From Sulfurimonadaceae bacterium (GTDB lineage: Bacteria; Campylobacterota; Campylobacteria; Campylobacterales; Sulfurimonadaceae): a stretch of 15,756 nucleotides of DNA. Of the stretch, positions 1-6,637 are shown one piece after another. Under the pieces are notes generated by a model. It was not told where the DNA came from. It did not search any database and worked only from the letters and a program-made list of their open reading frames with translations. A program made the translations under genes and the position numbers. Location: contig JAUWRZ010000009.1 in NCBI GenBank assembly GCA_030610325.1, positions 1-15,756 of the forward strand, given 5' to 3'. How positions within the stretch are numbered: the first letter of the stretch is position 1; the number at the start of each line of letters is the position of its first letter.

Positions 1-485
1 CGAAGACGTCGGAAGATGTCCGGCATAGACTTAAAGCACAGGGGCATGAAGTGTACATAGCTACCCATAAAGAGTGGAAGCTGATCTATGTAGGCCCTTT
101 TAAAGACCGAAAAAGTGCCAATAAAGTGCTTTGTGTCCTTGCAGAAGAGGTGGCTGAGGATGCGACTATCGTAGGACTCTCTCCCGGAGATAAAAAGGGA
201 GAGAGTACACTTAAGCGAAGCGCGAAGGTCAAAAAAGAGTCGCTCTCATCGACTTCGTCTGTAAGTAGTACTGCATCCAAGGTCATCGTAGAAGAGGATG
301 CCAAGGTAGGAACCGAACATAAAGGTCTTGATCCACAGAGTGCCACTACCGTGATGGGAGATCAAAAGGTCAGATCAGGAGATATCACATCAGTGATCGA
401 AGGTGAAGACAACAGCTCTTTTCGGGTGGGTGATCCCCGTTACTATGAGAGGTCGATACACTCCATCGGGACCCCGATGTATTAA
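1..485 (+). CDS. SPOR-domain protein, 3' part only
   Basis: The gene enters from the left edge, and the open frame runs from base 3. The first ~55 visible residues look like the second half of a SPOR (sporulation-related repeat) peptidoglycan-binding domain. They contain VRHRLKAQGHEVYI, then WKLIYVGPFKDRKSANKVL, which is the beta-alpha-beta pattern with the family's xVGPF core and a following helix. SPOR domains bind denuded glycan strands at the septum and are often found in periplasmic cell-wall or division proteins. The ~90 residues after it are rich in Ser, Lys, Asp and Glu and have low complexity, so they are probably a disordered tail. A GTG at 51 could be called as a start, but it would cut the SPOR domain in half, so I treat the gene as truncated by the window. 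The N-terminal part, including any membrane anchor, is not visible. It converges on the binding-protein gene that follows. Confidence 0.6.
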   Translation, partial: KTSEDVRHRLKAQGHEVYIATHKEWKLIYVGPFKDRKSANKVLCVLAEEVAEDATIVGLSPGDKKGESTLKRSAKVKKESLSSTSSVSSTASKVIVEEDAKVGTEHKGLDPQSATTVMGDQKVRSGDITSVIEGEDNSSFRVGDPRYYERSIHSIGTPMY

Positions 486-515
486 GGGCACCACTAATGA
501 TTCTGAAGTGTTCTT

Positions 516-539
516 GCTCTCTAGCGAGTGCTAAAGAGC
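516..539. terminator. Possible bidirectional hairpin between convergent genes
   Basis: GCTCTCTAGC (516-525), loop GAGT, then GCTAAAGAGC (530-539) form a 10-bp stem with one mismatch. It lies between the stop of the SPOR gene (485) and the stop of the convergent gene (565). No clear T-run follows on either side, so it is a weak terminator candidate. Confidence 0.35.
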
Positions 540-564
540 GAAGAGTATCGATCTGTAGGAACTC

Positions 565-1359
565 TTACTGCACACCCTTAAGGTCGCTAAGCCATTTGTC
601 AGCAAGCATCTTAAGTGTGTTAGTCACCTGCATGCGTTGCATGAAGTTACGTGTCCAGTTGATGAAGTGGGCATCATCGGCTGGCAGTGCTATACCTATG
701 GGCTCATAAGTCAGTTTTGAGAACGCAGAGATAAAGCCATCGTCTTTATGGGCATTGGTCATCAGTGCACAGGTCGGATACTCTGAGAGCAGGGCACTTA
801 CCTTGTTCTCTATGATCATCTGAGCACCTTGTGCATTGGAGTCTACCAGTACCAGGTCGGCTTTTGGCATAAAGGCTTTTGCCCACATCTCGCTTGTAGA
901 GCCTTTTAAGATAGCAATACTCTGCGTGAGTGTGGTCACCTCTTTCGCCTTAGCCAATGTCTCTGTCTTGGAGATAAGACATTTGCCCGAAGTCAGATAA
1001 GGTCCGACAAATGCGACGTCCATATTTCGCTGAGGGTTCATCGTCAGGTTGGAGATGACGATATCGACCTGGCCCTCTTTAAGTGCCGGTACCAACTTGT
1101 CCAAAGGCATGACTTTGACATCAAGCTCGACGTTCATCAGTTTTGCCATCGCCGTAGCGAGGTCGATATCAAAGCCGACGACTTCGCCGCTTTTAAGTTG
1201 GCGTGTCATAGGTGGCATGGTACCGGCTGTACCGAGGACCAGTTTCCCACTTTTACGGATCTTCTCAAGTGTCGATGTCCCTTCAGCCATAGCCATAGGG
1301 GCCATAGTCAACATGATAAGCGCCAGTACGGCTCCAAGTCTATGGATCATAGTCTGCAT
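565..1359 (-). CDS. Periplasmic amino-acid-type ABC transporter binding protein (SBP family 3)
   Basis: This 264-residue protein has a Sec signal peptide: a charged start MQTMIHR, a hydrophobic core, and AMA followed by EG as the probable cleavage site near residue 25. The mature part follows the bacterial solute-binding family 3 pattern. KSGKLVLGTAGTMPPM is the first beta-strand and ligand loop, VVGFDIDLATAMAKLM is the family signature near residues 60-75, and VDIVISNLTMNPQR is the hinge-side motif. The length is usual for the family. Family members deliver amino acids or similar small polar molecules to an ABC permease in the inner membrane. No permease or ATPase gene is next to it, so the ligand and partners are unknown, and it may act with a distant transporter. 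The start is supported by AAGGAAAG about 4 nt upstream on the minus strand (1364-1371). It is not a family 1 protein, so it is not an LsrB-type AI-2 receptor. Confidence 0.85.
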   Translation of the reverse strand: MQTMIHRLGAVLALIMLTMAPMAMAEGTSTLEKIRKSGKLVLGTAGTMPPMTRQLKSGEVVGFDIDLATAMAKLMNVELDVKVMPLDKLVPALKEGQVDIVISNLTMNPQRNMDVAFVGPYLTSGKCLISKTETLAKAKEVTTLTQSIAILKGSTSEMWAKAFMPKADLVLVDSNAQGAQMIIENKVSALLSEYPTCALMTNAHKDDGFISAFSKLTYEPIGIALPADDAHFINWTRNFMQRMQVTNTLKMLADKWLSDLKGVQ

Positions 1360-1534
1360 TGTTCTTTCCTTAGGTCTTTAAGATAGGATGAAGTCTACAG
1401 TAGTGGTAATAACAATAGCGTTAAATATTTGTGAAAAACCAATACATCTGGAGAGTTTGTGAAGCTATGGATCGCAAGGAGGTGCTAAAATCTTACATAT
1501 CACTTAAATTAAGCTTTATATAAGTATTTGTAAG

Positions 1535-1540
1535 TATAAT
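1535..1540 (+). promoter_or_regulatory. -10 box for rplM-rpsI
   Basis: TATAAT, preceded by TAAG, lies 39 nt upstream of the rplM start in AT-rich sequence. No good -35 box is visible, which is normal for Campylobacterota sigma-70 promoters. Confidence 0.6.
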
Positions 1541-1579
1541 TTCGCCACTTTAAACAAGATATTAGAAAGGATTGCTCAG

Positions 1580-2002
1580 ATGAAGTTCACAAAAATAGCT
1601 ACACCTGAACAGATCGAACGCAAATGGGTTCTGATCGATGCAGAAGGTAAGACATTTGGTCGTATGATCACTGAAGTCGCCACTCGTCTTCGCGGTAAAG
1701 ATAAGCCGTATTTTACACCAAACGTTGATTGTGGTGACTTTGTCGTCATCATCAATGCTTCTAAAGCAAAGTTCAACGGAACTGGCAAGATCAACGATAA
1801 AGAGTACTTCTCACACTCTGGCTACTTCGGTAGTACCAAAAGTGTCAAGATGATGGATCTTCTGGAGAACAACCCGGAAAAACTCTTTAAGCTGGCTACA
1901 CGCGGTATGCTTCCTAAGACGAAGCTTGGTAACGCGATGCTGAAAAAACTAAAAGTCTATGCAGGTAGTGAGCACCCTCACACTGCACAGATCGCTAAGT
2001 AA
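1580..2002 (+). CDS. rplM: 50S ribosomal protein L13
   Basis: L13 binds 23S rRNA early in assembly of the large ribosomal subunit. The 140-residue product has the family's usual length and landmarks: RKWVLIDAEGKTFGRM near the N-terminus, LRGKDKPYFTPNVDCGDFVVIINA in the middle, and the RGMLPKTKLGNAMLKKLKVY signature towards the C-terminus, followed by a final HPH segment. The start follows AAAGGA at 1567-1571 with normal spacing. rpsI follows 10 nt after its stop, the widespread L13-S9 operon. A TATAAT box at 1535 is the likely promoter for both. Confidence 0.97.
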   Translation: MKFTKIATPEQIERKWVLIDAEGKTFGRMITEVATRLRGKDKPYFTPNVDCGDFVVIINASKAKFNGTGKINDKEYFSHSGYFGSTKSVKMMDLLENNPEKLFKLATRGMLPKTKLGNAMLKKLKVYAGSEHPHTAQIAK

Positions 2003-2012
2003 GGATTGATAT

Positions 2013-2402
2013 ATGGCAAAGACATATGCAACAGGACGTCGTAAAGCGTCTATAGCAAAAGTATGGTTGACTCCAGGTAGCGGTAAGATCACTGTTAACG
2101 GTCTTTCACTAGACGCATGGCTTGGTGGTCTTGAAGCGAAGAAACTTCGTGTCAAGCAGCCTTTAGCATTGACTAAACAAGACACTTCAGTCGATATCGT
2201 AGCTACTACTCTTGGTGGTGGTTTCGGTGGACAGGCTGATGCACTTCGTCACGGTATCTCTCGCGCACTAGTGTCTTATGATGCTTCTTTCCGTGCGATC
2301 TTGAAACCAGAAGGCATGATGACTCGTGATTCACGTGTCGTTGAACGTAAGAAGCCAGGTAGACGTAAAGCACGTCGTAGTCCTCAGTTCTCTAAGCGTT
2401 AA
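2013..2402 (+). CDS. rpsI: 30S ribosomal protein S9
   Basis: S9 sits in the head of the small ribosomal subunit, and its C-terminal tail reaches towards the P-site tRNA. The 129-residue product shows the family pattern. It has the N-terminal [20 protein letters not shown], the central [19 protein letters not shown] signature near residues 69-87, and a strongly basic tail that ends in SKR, as S9 proteins do. The gene is cotranscribed with rplM: the spacer is 10 nt and contains AAGGAT as ribosome binding site. A hairpin with a T-run follows the stop. Confidence 0.97.
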   Translation: MAKTYATGRRKASIAKVWLTPGSGKITVNGLSLDAWLGGLEAKKLRVKQPLALTKQDTSVDIVATTLGGGFGGQADALRHGISRALVSYDASFRAILKPEGMMTRDSRVVERKKPGRRKARRSPQFSKR

Positions 2403-2412
2403 TCGTTACATC

Positions 2413-2447
2413 TTCAGTGCCCTTTGGCGCTGGACCCTCTTTTTTTC
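2413..2447 (+). terminator. Intrinsic terminator after rpsI
   Basis: TTCAGTGCC and GGCGCTGGA pair over 9 bp (two G-U) around a CTTT loop (2413-2434). CCCTC and a run of T (to 2447) follow. It starts 10 nt after the S9 stop. Confidence 0.6.
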
Positions 2448-2479
2448 TTCATTTTATTTTATTATAGATCTATATCTAC

Positions 2480-2485
2480 TATACT
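2480..2485 (+). promoter_or_regulatory. -10 box for the carbonic anhydrase gene
   Basis: TATACT lies 27 nt upstream of the start codon, after the rpsI terminator. An AAGG ribosome binding site (2503-2506) lies between it and the ATG. No -35 box is evident. Confidence 0.5.
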
Positions 2486-2512
2486 CAAGGCCAATTTATA
2501 AAAAGGCTTTAT

Positions 2513-3232
2513 ATGACTAAGATCTTACTCGCATTAACGGCTGCCGCACTGCTTACTACTGGAGCATTCGCAAAAGAGGACAAAGCTCACTGGGATTATG
2601 ATAAACATGGACCTGCAAACTGGGGTCAGTTCTCAGAGACTTGTAAGGTAGGAAAAGCACAAAGCCCGATCGATATCGTCAGCTCATCAGCATCTTCTTT
2701 GGACACAAAGTATGCGCTTCTTCTCGATGAGAAGAGAAGTACGACGGCTAAAGTCTACGATAACGGTCATGGGATCAAGATCGAACCAAAAGATGGCGGT
2801 CAGATGGCCTTTAACGGTGTCGAGTACAAACTGCTGCAGTTTCACTTTCATGGAGCGAGTGAGAACACCATCGATGGCAAGCAGTATGCACTTGAAGCAC
2901 ATATGGTCCATCAGAACAAAGATGGCGGACTTGCAGTCGTCGGTGTACTCTTTGAAGAGGGTAAGAACAACCCGATGCTAGATAATATCCTTGGAAGTGT
3001 GGGTGCAGAGATGCGTCTGGACCCTAATGACCTACTACCCGAAGATACGGGAAGCTACTATCACTGGGAGGGTTCTTTGACGACTCCACCATGTTCAGAA
3101 GGGGTAGAGTGGTTCTTGATGAAGACTCCGATCGAGGCCTCAAAAGATCAGATCGAAGCATTTAGAAAGTACTATGACAATAACTTCCGTCCGACTCAGC
3201 CGTTAAATGGACGTGTGATAGGGTCTTATTAA
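2513..3232 (+). CDS. Periplasmic alpha-class carbonic anhydrase
   Basis: This enzyme interconverts CO2 and bicarbonate. In an autotroph it would help supply inorganic carbon or control periplasmic pH. The 239-residue product has a signal peptide with predicted cleavage after AFA at residue 20, so it is exported. The alpha-class zinc site is complete: His111 and His113 in QFHFHGASEN, and His130 in LEAHMVH. The proton-shuttle position is His86 (DNGHGIKI), and the Thr pair in GSLTTPPCSEGVEW (residues 187-200) matches the Thr199 gatekeeper region. Cys44 and Cys194 match the disulfide typical of bacterial alpha-carbonic anhydrases. QSPIDI (50-55) is the usual N-terminal family motif. The gene is monocistronic, with its own -10 box and a hairpin downstream. 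Its position near the CO2-fixing por genes fits a carbon-fixing lifestyle, but nothing shows coregulation. Confidence 0.95.
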   Translation: MTKILLALTAAALLTTGAFAKEDKAHWDYDKHGPANWGQFSETCKVGKAQSPIDIVSSSASSLDTKYALLLDEKRSTTAKVYDNGHGIKIEPKDGGQMAFNGVEYKLLQFHFHGASENTIDGKQYALEAHMVHQNKDGGLAVVGVLFEEGKNNPMLDNILGSVGAEMRLDPNDLLPEDTGSYYHWEGSLTTPPCSEGVEWFLMKTPIEASKDQIEAFRKYYDNNFRPTQPLNGRVIGSY

Positions 3233-3248
3233 GAGCTAATACTAAGCA

Positions 3249-3284
3249 AAAAGAGTGCTTCGGTACCGGCCAGGAGGCTCTTTT
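3249..3284 (+). terminator. Hairpin terminator after the carbonic anhydrase gene
   Basis: AAAAGAG (3249-3255) pairs with CTCTTTT (3278-3284), so the downstream arm supplies the T-run. An alternative inner hairpin GTGC-TTCG-GTAC (3255-3266) has the very stable C(UUCG)G tetraloop. It starts 17 nt after the stop codon. Confidence 0.55.
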
Positions 3285-3319
3285 GACTATCACTACTTTT
3301 AAAAACAGGGCCAAATACT

Positions 3320-3363
3320 GAGTTCTTCTATTTAGATAGAGAGCATCAGTGGCTTTAGAACTC
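3320..3363. repeat. Inverted repeat upstream of the binding-protein promoter
   Basis: GAGTTCT (3320-3326) and AGAACTC (3357-3363) are perfect 7-bp inverted arms. The right arm ends 9 nt before the TATAAT at 3373, close to the -35 position, so a regulator site is possible. It could also be chance. Confidence 0.3.
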
Positions 3364-3372
3364 TCCTTCAGC

Positions 3373-3378
3373 TATAAT
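3373..3378 (+). promoter_or_regulatory. -10 box of the binding protein-HAD operon
   Basis: TATAAT followed by TG. Transcription would begin near 3385, which places the TTG at 3378 outside the mRNA and argues for a start codon further on. Confidence 0.5.
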
Positions 3379-3398
3379 TGCATCAAAAAAGAGTGTCT

Positions 3399-4904
3399 GT
3401 GCGTCTGTTTTTGTTACTTTTAACCCCCTTGATATTACTCTCTTCGACATTGCATCTGGCGACAGTCTCGAATCCTTCACGTATTAACCCTATTGTCGCG
3501 ACAGATGCGAGTAGCAGTGAGATCGCCGCTTATGTCTTCAATGGTCTTGTCAAATACGATAAAGATGGTAAAGAGATCATCGGTGATCTTGCCGAATCCT
3601 ACTATTTTGAGGACAACACTACTCTGATCTTTAAGCTCAGAGAGGGTGTCAAATGGCATGATGGTGAGCCCTTTGATGCTGAGGATGTGATCTTTACCTA
3701 TGAGCTTATCAACTCTCCAAAGGTGGTCTCCCCCTACACCTCGACCTTTCGTATGGTGGAGTCGGTAGAGGCGCTGGATGCACTGCGTATCAAGGTAGTC
3801 TACAAAGACCCCTATTATAAGGCACTTGAGACCTGGATGATGGGTATTGTCCCCAAACATCTACTGGAGGATGAGACCGATATCATGGGCTCGGATTTTA
3901 ATACGAACCCTGTCGGGACAGGTCCTTATAGGTTGACGAAGTTGGAGTTCTCAAAAAGTATAGAGCTTGAGGCTTATGAGGACTATTATGAGCGTCGTCC
4001 CGGGATCGACAAGATAGCCCTACATGTGATCGTCGATCCCATGACACGTTTTCTGATGCTCAAGTCCGGTCAGCTCGACATAGGTCTGCTTGAGGCGATG
4101 CAGAGGGAGCGTCAGATCGATGAGAGCTTCTTCAAAGCATTCAATACACTTGAGGATATCTCCTTTACGTATACTTACTTGGGATTTAACCTGCGACTGA
4201 AGAAATTTCAAGATCCCCGTGTACGTAAAGCGCTCTCCCTTGCTATCGATCGAGATGAGATGGTCGATATCCTCTTCTTGGGACATGGACGGGTCTGTAC
4301 GGGTCCATTCCTTCCCGGGGGGATGGCATTTAACAAAGAGGTAAAAGCGCCCACACGAAATATGCAAGAGGCTAAGCGGCTTTTGAAGGAGGCGGGTTAT
4401 GATGAAGAGAACCCTCTCTCGTTTGAGATCGCTACATCTAATGCAAGCTCCTTGCGCCCCTATGCTGCGCAGATCCTTCAGCATCAACTCTCTGAGGTCG
4501 GTGTAGATGTAAAGCTTCGTATCATGGAGTGGCAGGCATTTTTGAACATGGTCGTCTTTCCCCGGGAGTTTGACACGGTCTTACTTGGCTGGTCCCTCTC
4601 ATTAAGTCCTGATCCCTATCTGCTATGGCACTCAGACAACGATAAAGAGGGGGCTTTCAACTTTATCGGTTATCACGATGACAAGGTCGATCAGCTGATC
4701 GAGACCATGCAAAACACAGTAGACCGTGAAGCTCTTGCTGAGATACAGCAGGAGATATTTGCGGAGATCGTGGAAGATGACCCTTATCTTTTCCTCTACA
4801 TCCCAAACAGTATCACCGTGGTCAATCGTGATATCAAAAATATAGAGAAGAGTATGAACGGTATCTGGCACAACTTTATTGACTGGGAGAAAGCGAAGAG
4901 ATGA
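3399..4904 (+). CDS. Peptide/nickel-type ABC transporter binding protein (SBP family 5)
   Basis: This is a periplasmic binding protein of the DppA/OppA/NikA family, about 500 residues long, which is usual. Family landmarks are LVKYDKDGKEIIGDLAESYY and LREGVKWHDGEPFDAEDVIFTYE in the first ~100 residues, then NPVGTGPYRL near 175, and the lobe-II motif DPRVRKALSLAIDRDEMV near 275. It captures a peptide, metal chelate or similar ligand for an ABC importer; no permease genes are adjacent, so the ligand is open. Start choice: TTG at 3378 overlaps a TATAAT box, GTG at 3393 has no spaced ribosome binding site, and GTG at 3399 has AAAAGAG five bases before it and begins MRLFLLLLTPLILL, a good signal peptide. 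There is no lipobox Cys. The stop overlaps the next gene by 4 nt (ATGA), so the two are translationally coupled. Confidence 0.85.
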   Translation: MRLFLLLLTPLILLSSTLHLATVSNPSRINPIVATDASSSEIAAYVFNGLVKYDKDGKEIIGDLAESYYFEDNTTLIFKLREGVKWHDGEPFDAEDVIFTYELINSPKVVSPYTSTFRMVESVEALDALRIKVVYKDPYYKALETWMMGIVPKHLLEDETDIMGSDFNTNPVGTGPYRLTKLEFSKSIELEAYEDYYERRPGIDKIALHVIVDPMTRFLMLKSGQLDIGLLEAMQRERQIDESFFKAFNTLEDISFTYTYLGFNLRLKKFQDPRVRKALSLAIDRDEMVDILFLGHGRVCTGPFLPGGMAFNKEVKAPTRNMQEAKRLLKEAGYDEENPLSFEIATSNASSLRPYAAQILQHQLSEVGVDVKLRIMEWQAFLNMVVFPREFDTVLLGWSLSLSPDPYLLWHSDNDKEGAFNFIGYHDDKVDQLIETMQNTVDREALAEIQQEIFAEIVEDDPYLFLYIPNSITVVNRDIKNIEKSMNGIWHNFIDWEKAKR

Positions 4905-5545
4905 CGACTATTCTTTTTGACCTAGACGGTACGCTGATAGATTCGACGGAAGCTATTTTAGAGAGTTTTCATCACTCCTACACGGTTCATAAGCGTAGCG
5001 TTCCTGATGATGAGACGATCAAGGCATTGATAGGATATCCGCTGGATGTGATGTATCTTGAACTGGGCATCGAAGCAGAGATGGTACAGACATTTGTCGT
5101 GACCTATAAAGAGCACTATAGAGAGATATCAAGAGAGAAGACGGTACTGCTTGAGTGTGCCCGTGAGGCGATCGAAGAGGCATCGCGATTCGCTCGTCTT
5201 GGTATTGTGACGACGAAGACAGGACTCTACTCACGTGAACTGCTGGAGCACTTTGGTGTGATGGACTATTTTGAGGTATTGATAGGTCGTGAGGATGTGG
5301 AAAATCCGAAGCCACACTCGGAGCCGATCGACAAAGCAATCGAACTTATGGGTTGTGAACGGTCATCTTGCTGGATGATCGGTGACACTCGTCTGGACGC
5401 AGGTTCTGCGAAGAACGCAGCGATCGGGTGTGTAGGTGTGACGACGGGGTATGATAATCATGAGCAATTATCAACATTAGTTGATGTTATTGAAAAAGAT
5501 GCACTTGAAGCGGTACGCTTTATCAAATATATGGGGATGAAATAA
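4901..5545 (+). CDS. HAD-superfamily phosphatase, phosphoglycolate phosphatase-like
   Basis: This 214-residue cytosolic phosphatase has all four HAD motifs. The nucleophile motif is FDLDGTLIDS (Asp7 and Asp9), motif II is GIVTTKTG (Thr near 104), motif III is Lys137 in NPKPHSEP, and motif IV is GDTRLD (Asp162 and Asp166). The helical cap between residues ~15 and ~80 places it among Gph/PGMB-like enzymes that act on small phosphorylated metabolites. Phosphoglycolate, formed by oxygenase side reactions or DNA repair, is one possibility, but the substrate cannot be read from the motifs. Its ATG lies inside the last codons of the binding-protein gene, so it is cotranscribed and coupled. Why a phosphatase is coupled to a periplasmic binding protein is not clear. 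Confidence 0.85.
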   Translation: MTTILFDLDGTLIDSTEAILESFHHSYTVHKRSVPDDETIKALIGYPLDVMYLELGIEAEMVQTFVVTYKEHYREISREKTVLLECAREAIEEASRFARLGIVTTKTGLYSRELLEHFGVMDYFEVLIGREDVENPKPHSEPIDKAIELMGCERSSCWMIGDTRLDAGSAKNAAIGCVGVTTGYDNHEQLSTLVDVIEKDALEAVRFIKYMGMK

Positions 5546-5626
5546 CACACATCAGCTGCCATTATTTATAGGCTGTAGAAGTGAAGCTACATTTAAGAGC
5601 ATCTTTCATAGAATACTTCAAATACT

Positions 5627-5643
5627 AGAATAAATATTATTCT
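5627..5643. promoter_or_regulatory. Short palindrome upstream of porCDAB
   Basis: AGAATAA-ATA-TTATTCT is a perfect 7-bp inverted repeat, ending 30 nt before the porC start in AT-rich sequence. It may overlap the promoter and serve as an operator. The low complexity makes chance a real alternative. Confidence 0.25.
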
Positions 5644-5673
5644 TTTAATTTATTTTTGATAGAGGGAGAATTC

Positions 5674-6231
5674 ATGCTCGAGATCAGATGGCATAGTCGT
5701 GCCGGACAGGGTGCAGTAACTGGAGCTAAGGGTCTGGCGGATGTCGTTTCGACGACAGGCAAAGAGGTCCAGGCTTTTGCATTTTACGGATCTGCAAAAC
5801 GCGGGGCTGCGATGACTGCGTACAATCGCGTAGACGATAAGCCTATCATGAACCATGAGAAGTTCATGCATCCTGATTATGTACTTGTGATCGACCCGGC
5901 TCTTGTCTACACTGCCGATATTACGGCACATGACACAGATGAGACGGTGTACATCATCACTACACATATGAACACTGAAGACCTGGTCGCTTCTCAGCCT
6001 AAACTTGAAGGTAAGAAGATACATACAGTCGACTGTATCAAGATCGCACAAGAGACTATCGGAAAACCGATCCCAAATACACCGATGTTAGGTGCTTTGA
6101 TGAAGATCTCAGAGATGTATGAGATCGATTTTTTCAAAGATAGCATGATTCGTGTACTTTCGAAGCTGCCACAGAAGATCGTTGATGCCAATATGGTCGC
6201 GATCCAGCGTGCATATGATGAAGTTCAGTAA
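5674..6231 (+). CDS. porC: Pyruvate:ferredoxin oxidoreductase, gamma subunit
   Basis: This is the gamma subunit of the four-subunit, CoA-dependent pyruvate:acceptor oxidoreductase, which interconverts pyruvate with acetyl-CoA, CO2 and reduced ferredoxin or flavodoxin. In reductive-TCA autotrophs it runs as pyruvate synthase. The 185-residue product begins MLEIRWHSRAGQGAVTGAKG, the standard gamma-subunit opening with the GQG loop that helps form the CoA site. It continues with AFAFYGSAKRGAAMTAYNRV, also typical. I chose ATG 5674 because AGGGAGA lies 4-10 nt before it; an in-frame TTG at 5656 lies upstream of that ribosome binding site. porD follows 10 nt after the stop. The order gamma-delta-alpha-beta matches the Helicobacter por operon. 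Confidence 0.93.
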   Translation: MLEIRWHSRAGQGAVTGAKGLADVVSTTGKEVQAFAFYGSAKRGAAMTAYNRVDDKPIMNHEKFMHPDYVLVIDPALVYTADITAHDTDETVYIITTHMNTEDLVASQPKLEGKKIHTVDCIKIAQETIGKPIPNTPMLGALMKISEMYEIDFFKDSMIRVLSKLPQKIVDANMVAIQRAYDEVQ

Positions 6232-6241
6232 GGAGTAGATG

Positions 6242-6637
6242 ATGGAAAATAATGGATGGAATGAATTTGAGATCGGTGCGATGCTCCGCTCATTTGATGG
6301 AGCAGCGACCAATATCGCTACAACACACACGGAAGACCGTAATTACTCAAACTCTAACTCGTTTACTGCTTCTGTAGCGGATTGGCGTATTGAGAAACCT
6401 CTCTTCAACAAAGACTACTGTATAGACTGTCAGTTCTGCTGGATCTACTGTCCTGATATGTCGATCATCTCGCGTGATAAGAAGATGATCGGTGTGGATA
6501 TGGATCACTGTAAAGGGTGTGGTATCTGTGTCGAGGTCTGTCCGACAAACCCTAAATCACTATTGATGTATGCAGAACAGCAAGATGAAGATGTAGCACT
6601 CGCAGAGTGGCCAGAGAAAGAGACAAAGGAAAAATAA
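6242..6637 (+). CDS. porD: Pyruvate:ferredoxin oxidoreductase, delta subunit (2x[4Fe-4S] ferredoxin-like)
   Basis: The delta subunit passes electrons between the catalytic centre and the external carrier. Two complete [4Fe-4S] motifs are visible: CIDCQFCWIYCPD near residue 60 and CKGCGICVEVCP near residue 90, eight cysteines in all. About 50 residues precede the ferredoxin fold, including ADWRIEKPLFNKDYC, and the tail is acidic and charged. Two adjacent ATGs exist at 6239 and 6242; AAGGAG ends at 6235, so 6242 has the better spacing (6 nt against 3). The stop TAA shares its last base with the ATG of porA (TAATG), indicating coupled translation of the operon. Confidence 0.93.
   Translation: MENNGWNEFEIGAMLRSFDGAATNIATTHTEDRNYSNSNSFTASVADWRIEKPLFNKDYCIDCQFCWIYCPDMSIISRDKKMIGVDMDHCKGCGICVEVCPTNPKSLLMYAEQQDEDVALAEWPEKETKEK

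Noticed and set aside
565..1359. Family 3 binding protein as an AI-2 receptor (LsrB)
   Set aside because: LsrB is a ribose-binding-type (family 1) protein. This one has the family 3 signature and lies 8 kb from the AI-2 genes. The family 5 protein at 3399-4904 is rejected for the same reasons.
2326..2520. Small hydrophobic open frame on the plus strand after rpsI
   Set aside because: It begins inside rpsI in another frame and runs through the rpsI terminator and the next promoter. No ribosome binding site is present.
3477..4487. Long minus-strand open frames opposite the family 5 binding protein (127 and 155 codons)
   Set aside because: They lie antisense to a well-supported gene, have no ribosome binding site and no recognisable protein pattern. 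They are shadows of codon usage.
5572..5592. Terminator after the HAD gene
   Set aside because: TGTAG and CTACA form only a 5-bp stem, followed by TTT. Too weak to call.
5650..6051. 133-codon minus-strand open frame across porC
   Set aside because: Antisense to porC, rich in Cys, Arg and Ser as shadow frames are, and overlapping the por ribosome binding site.
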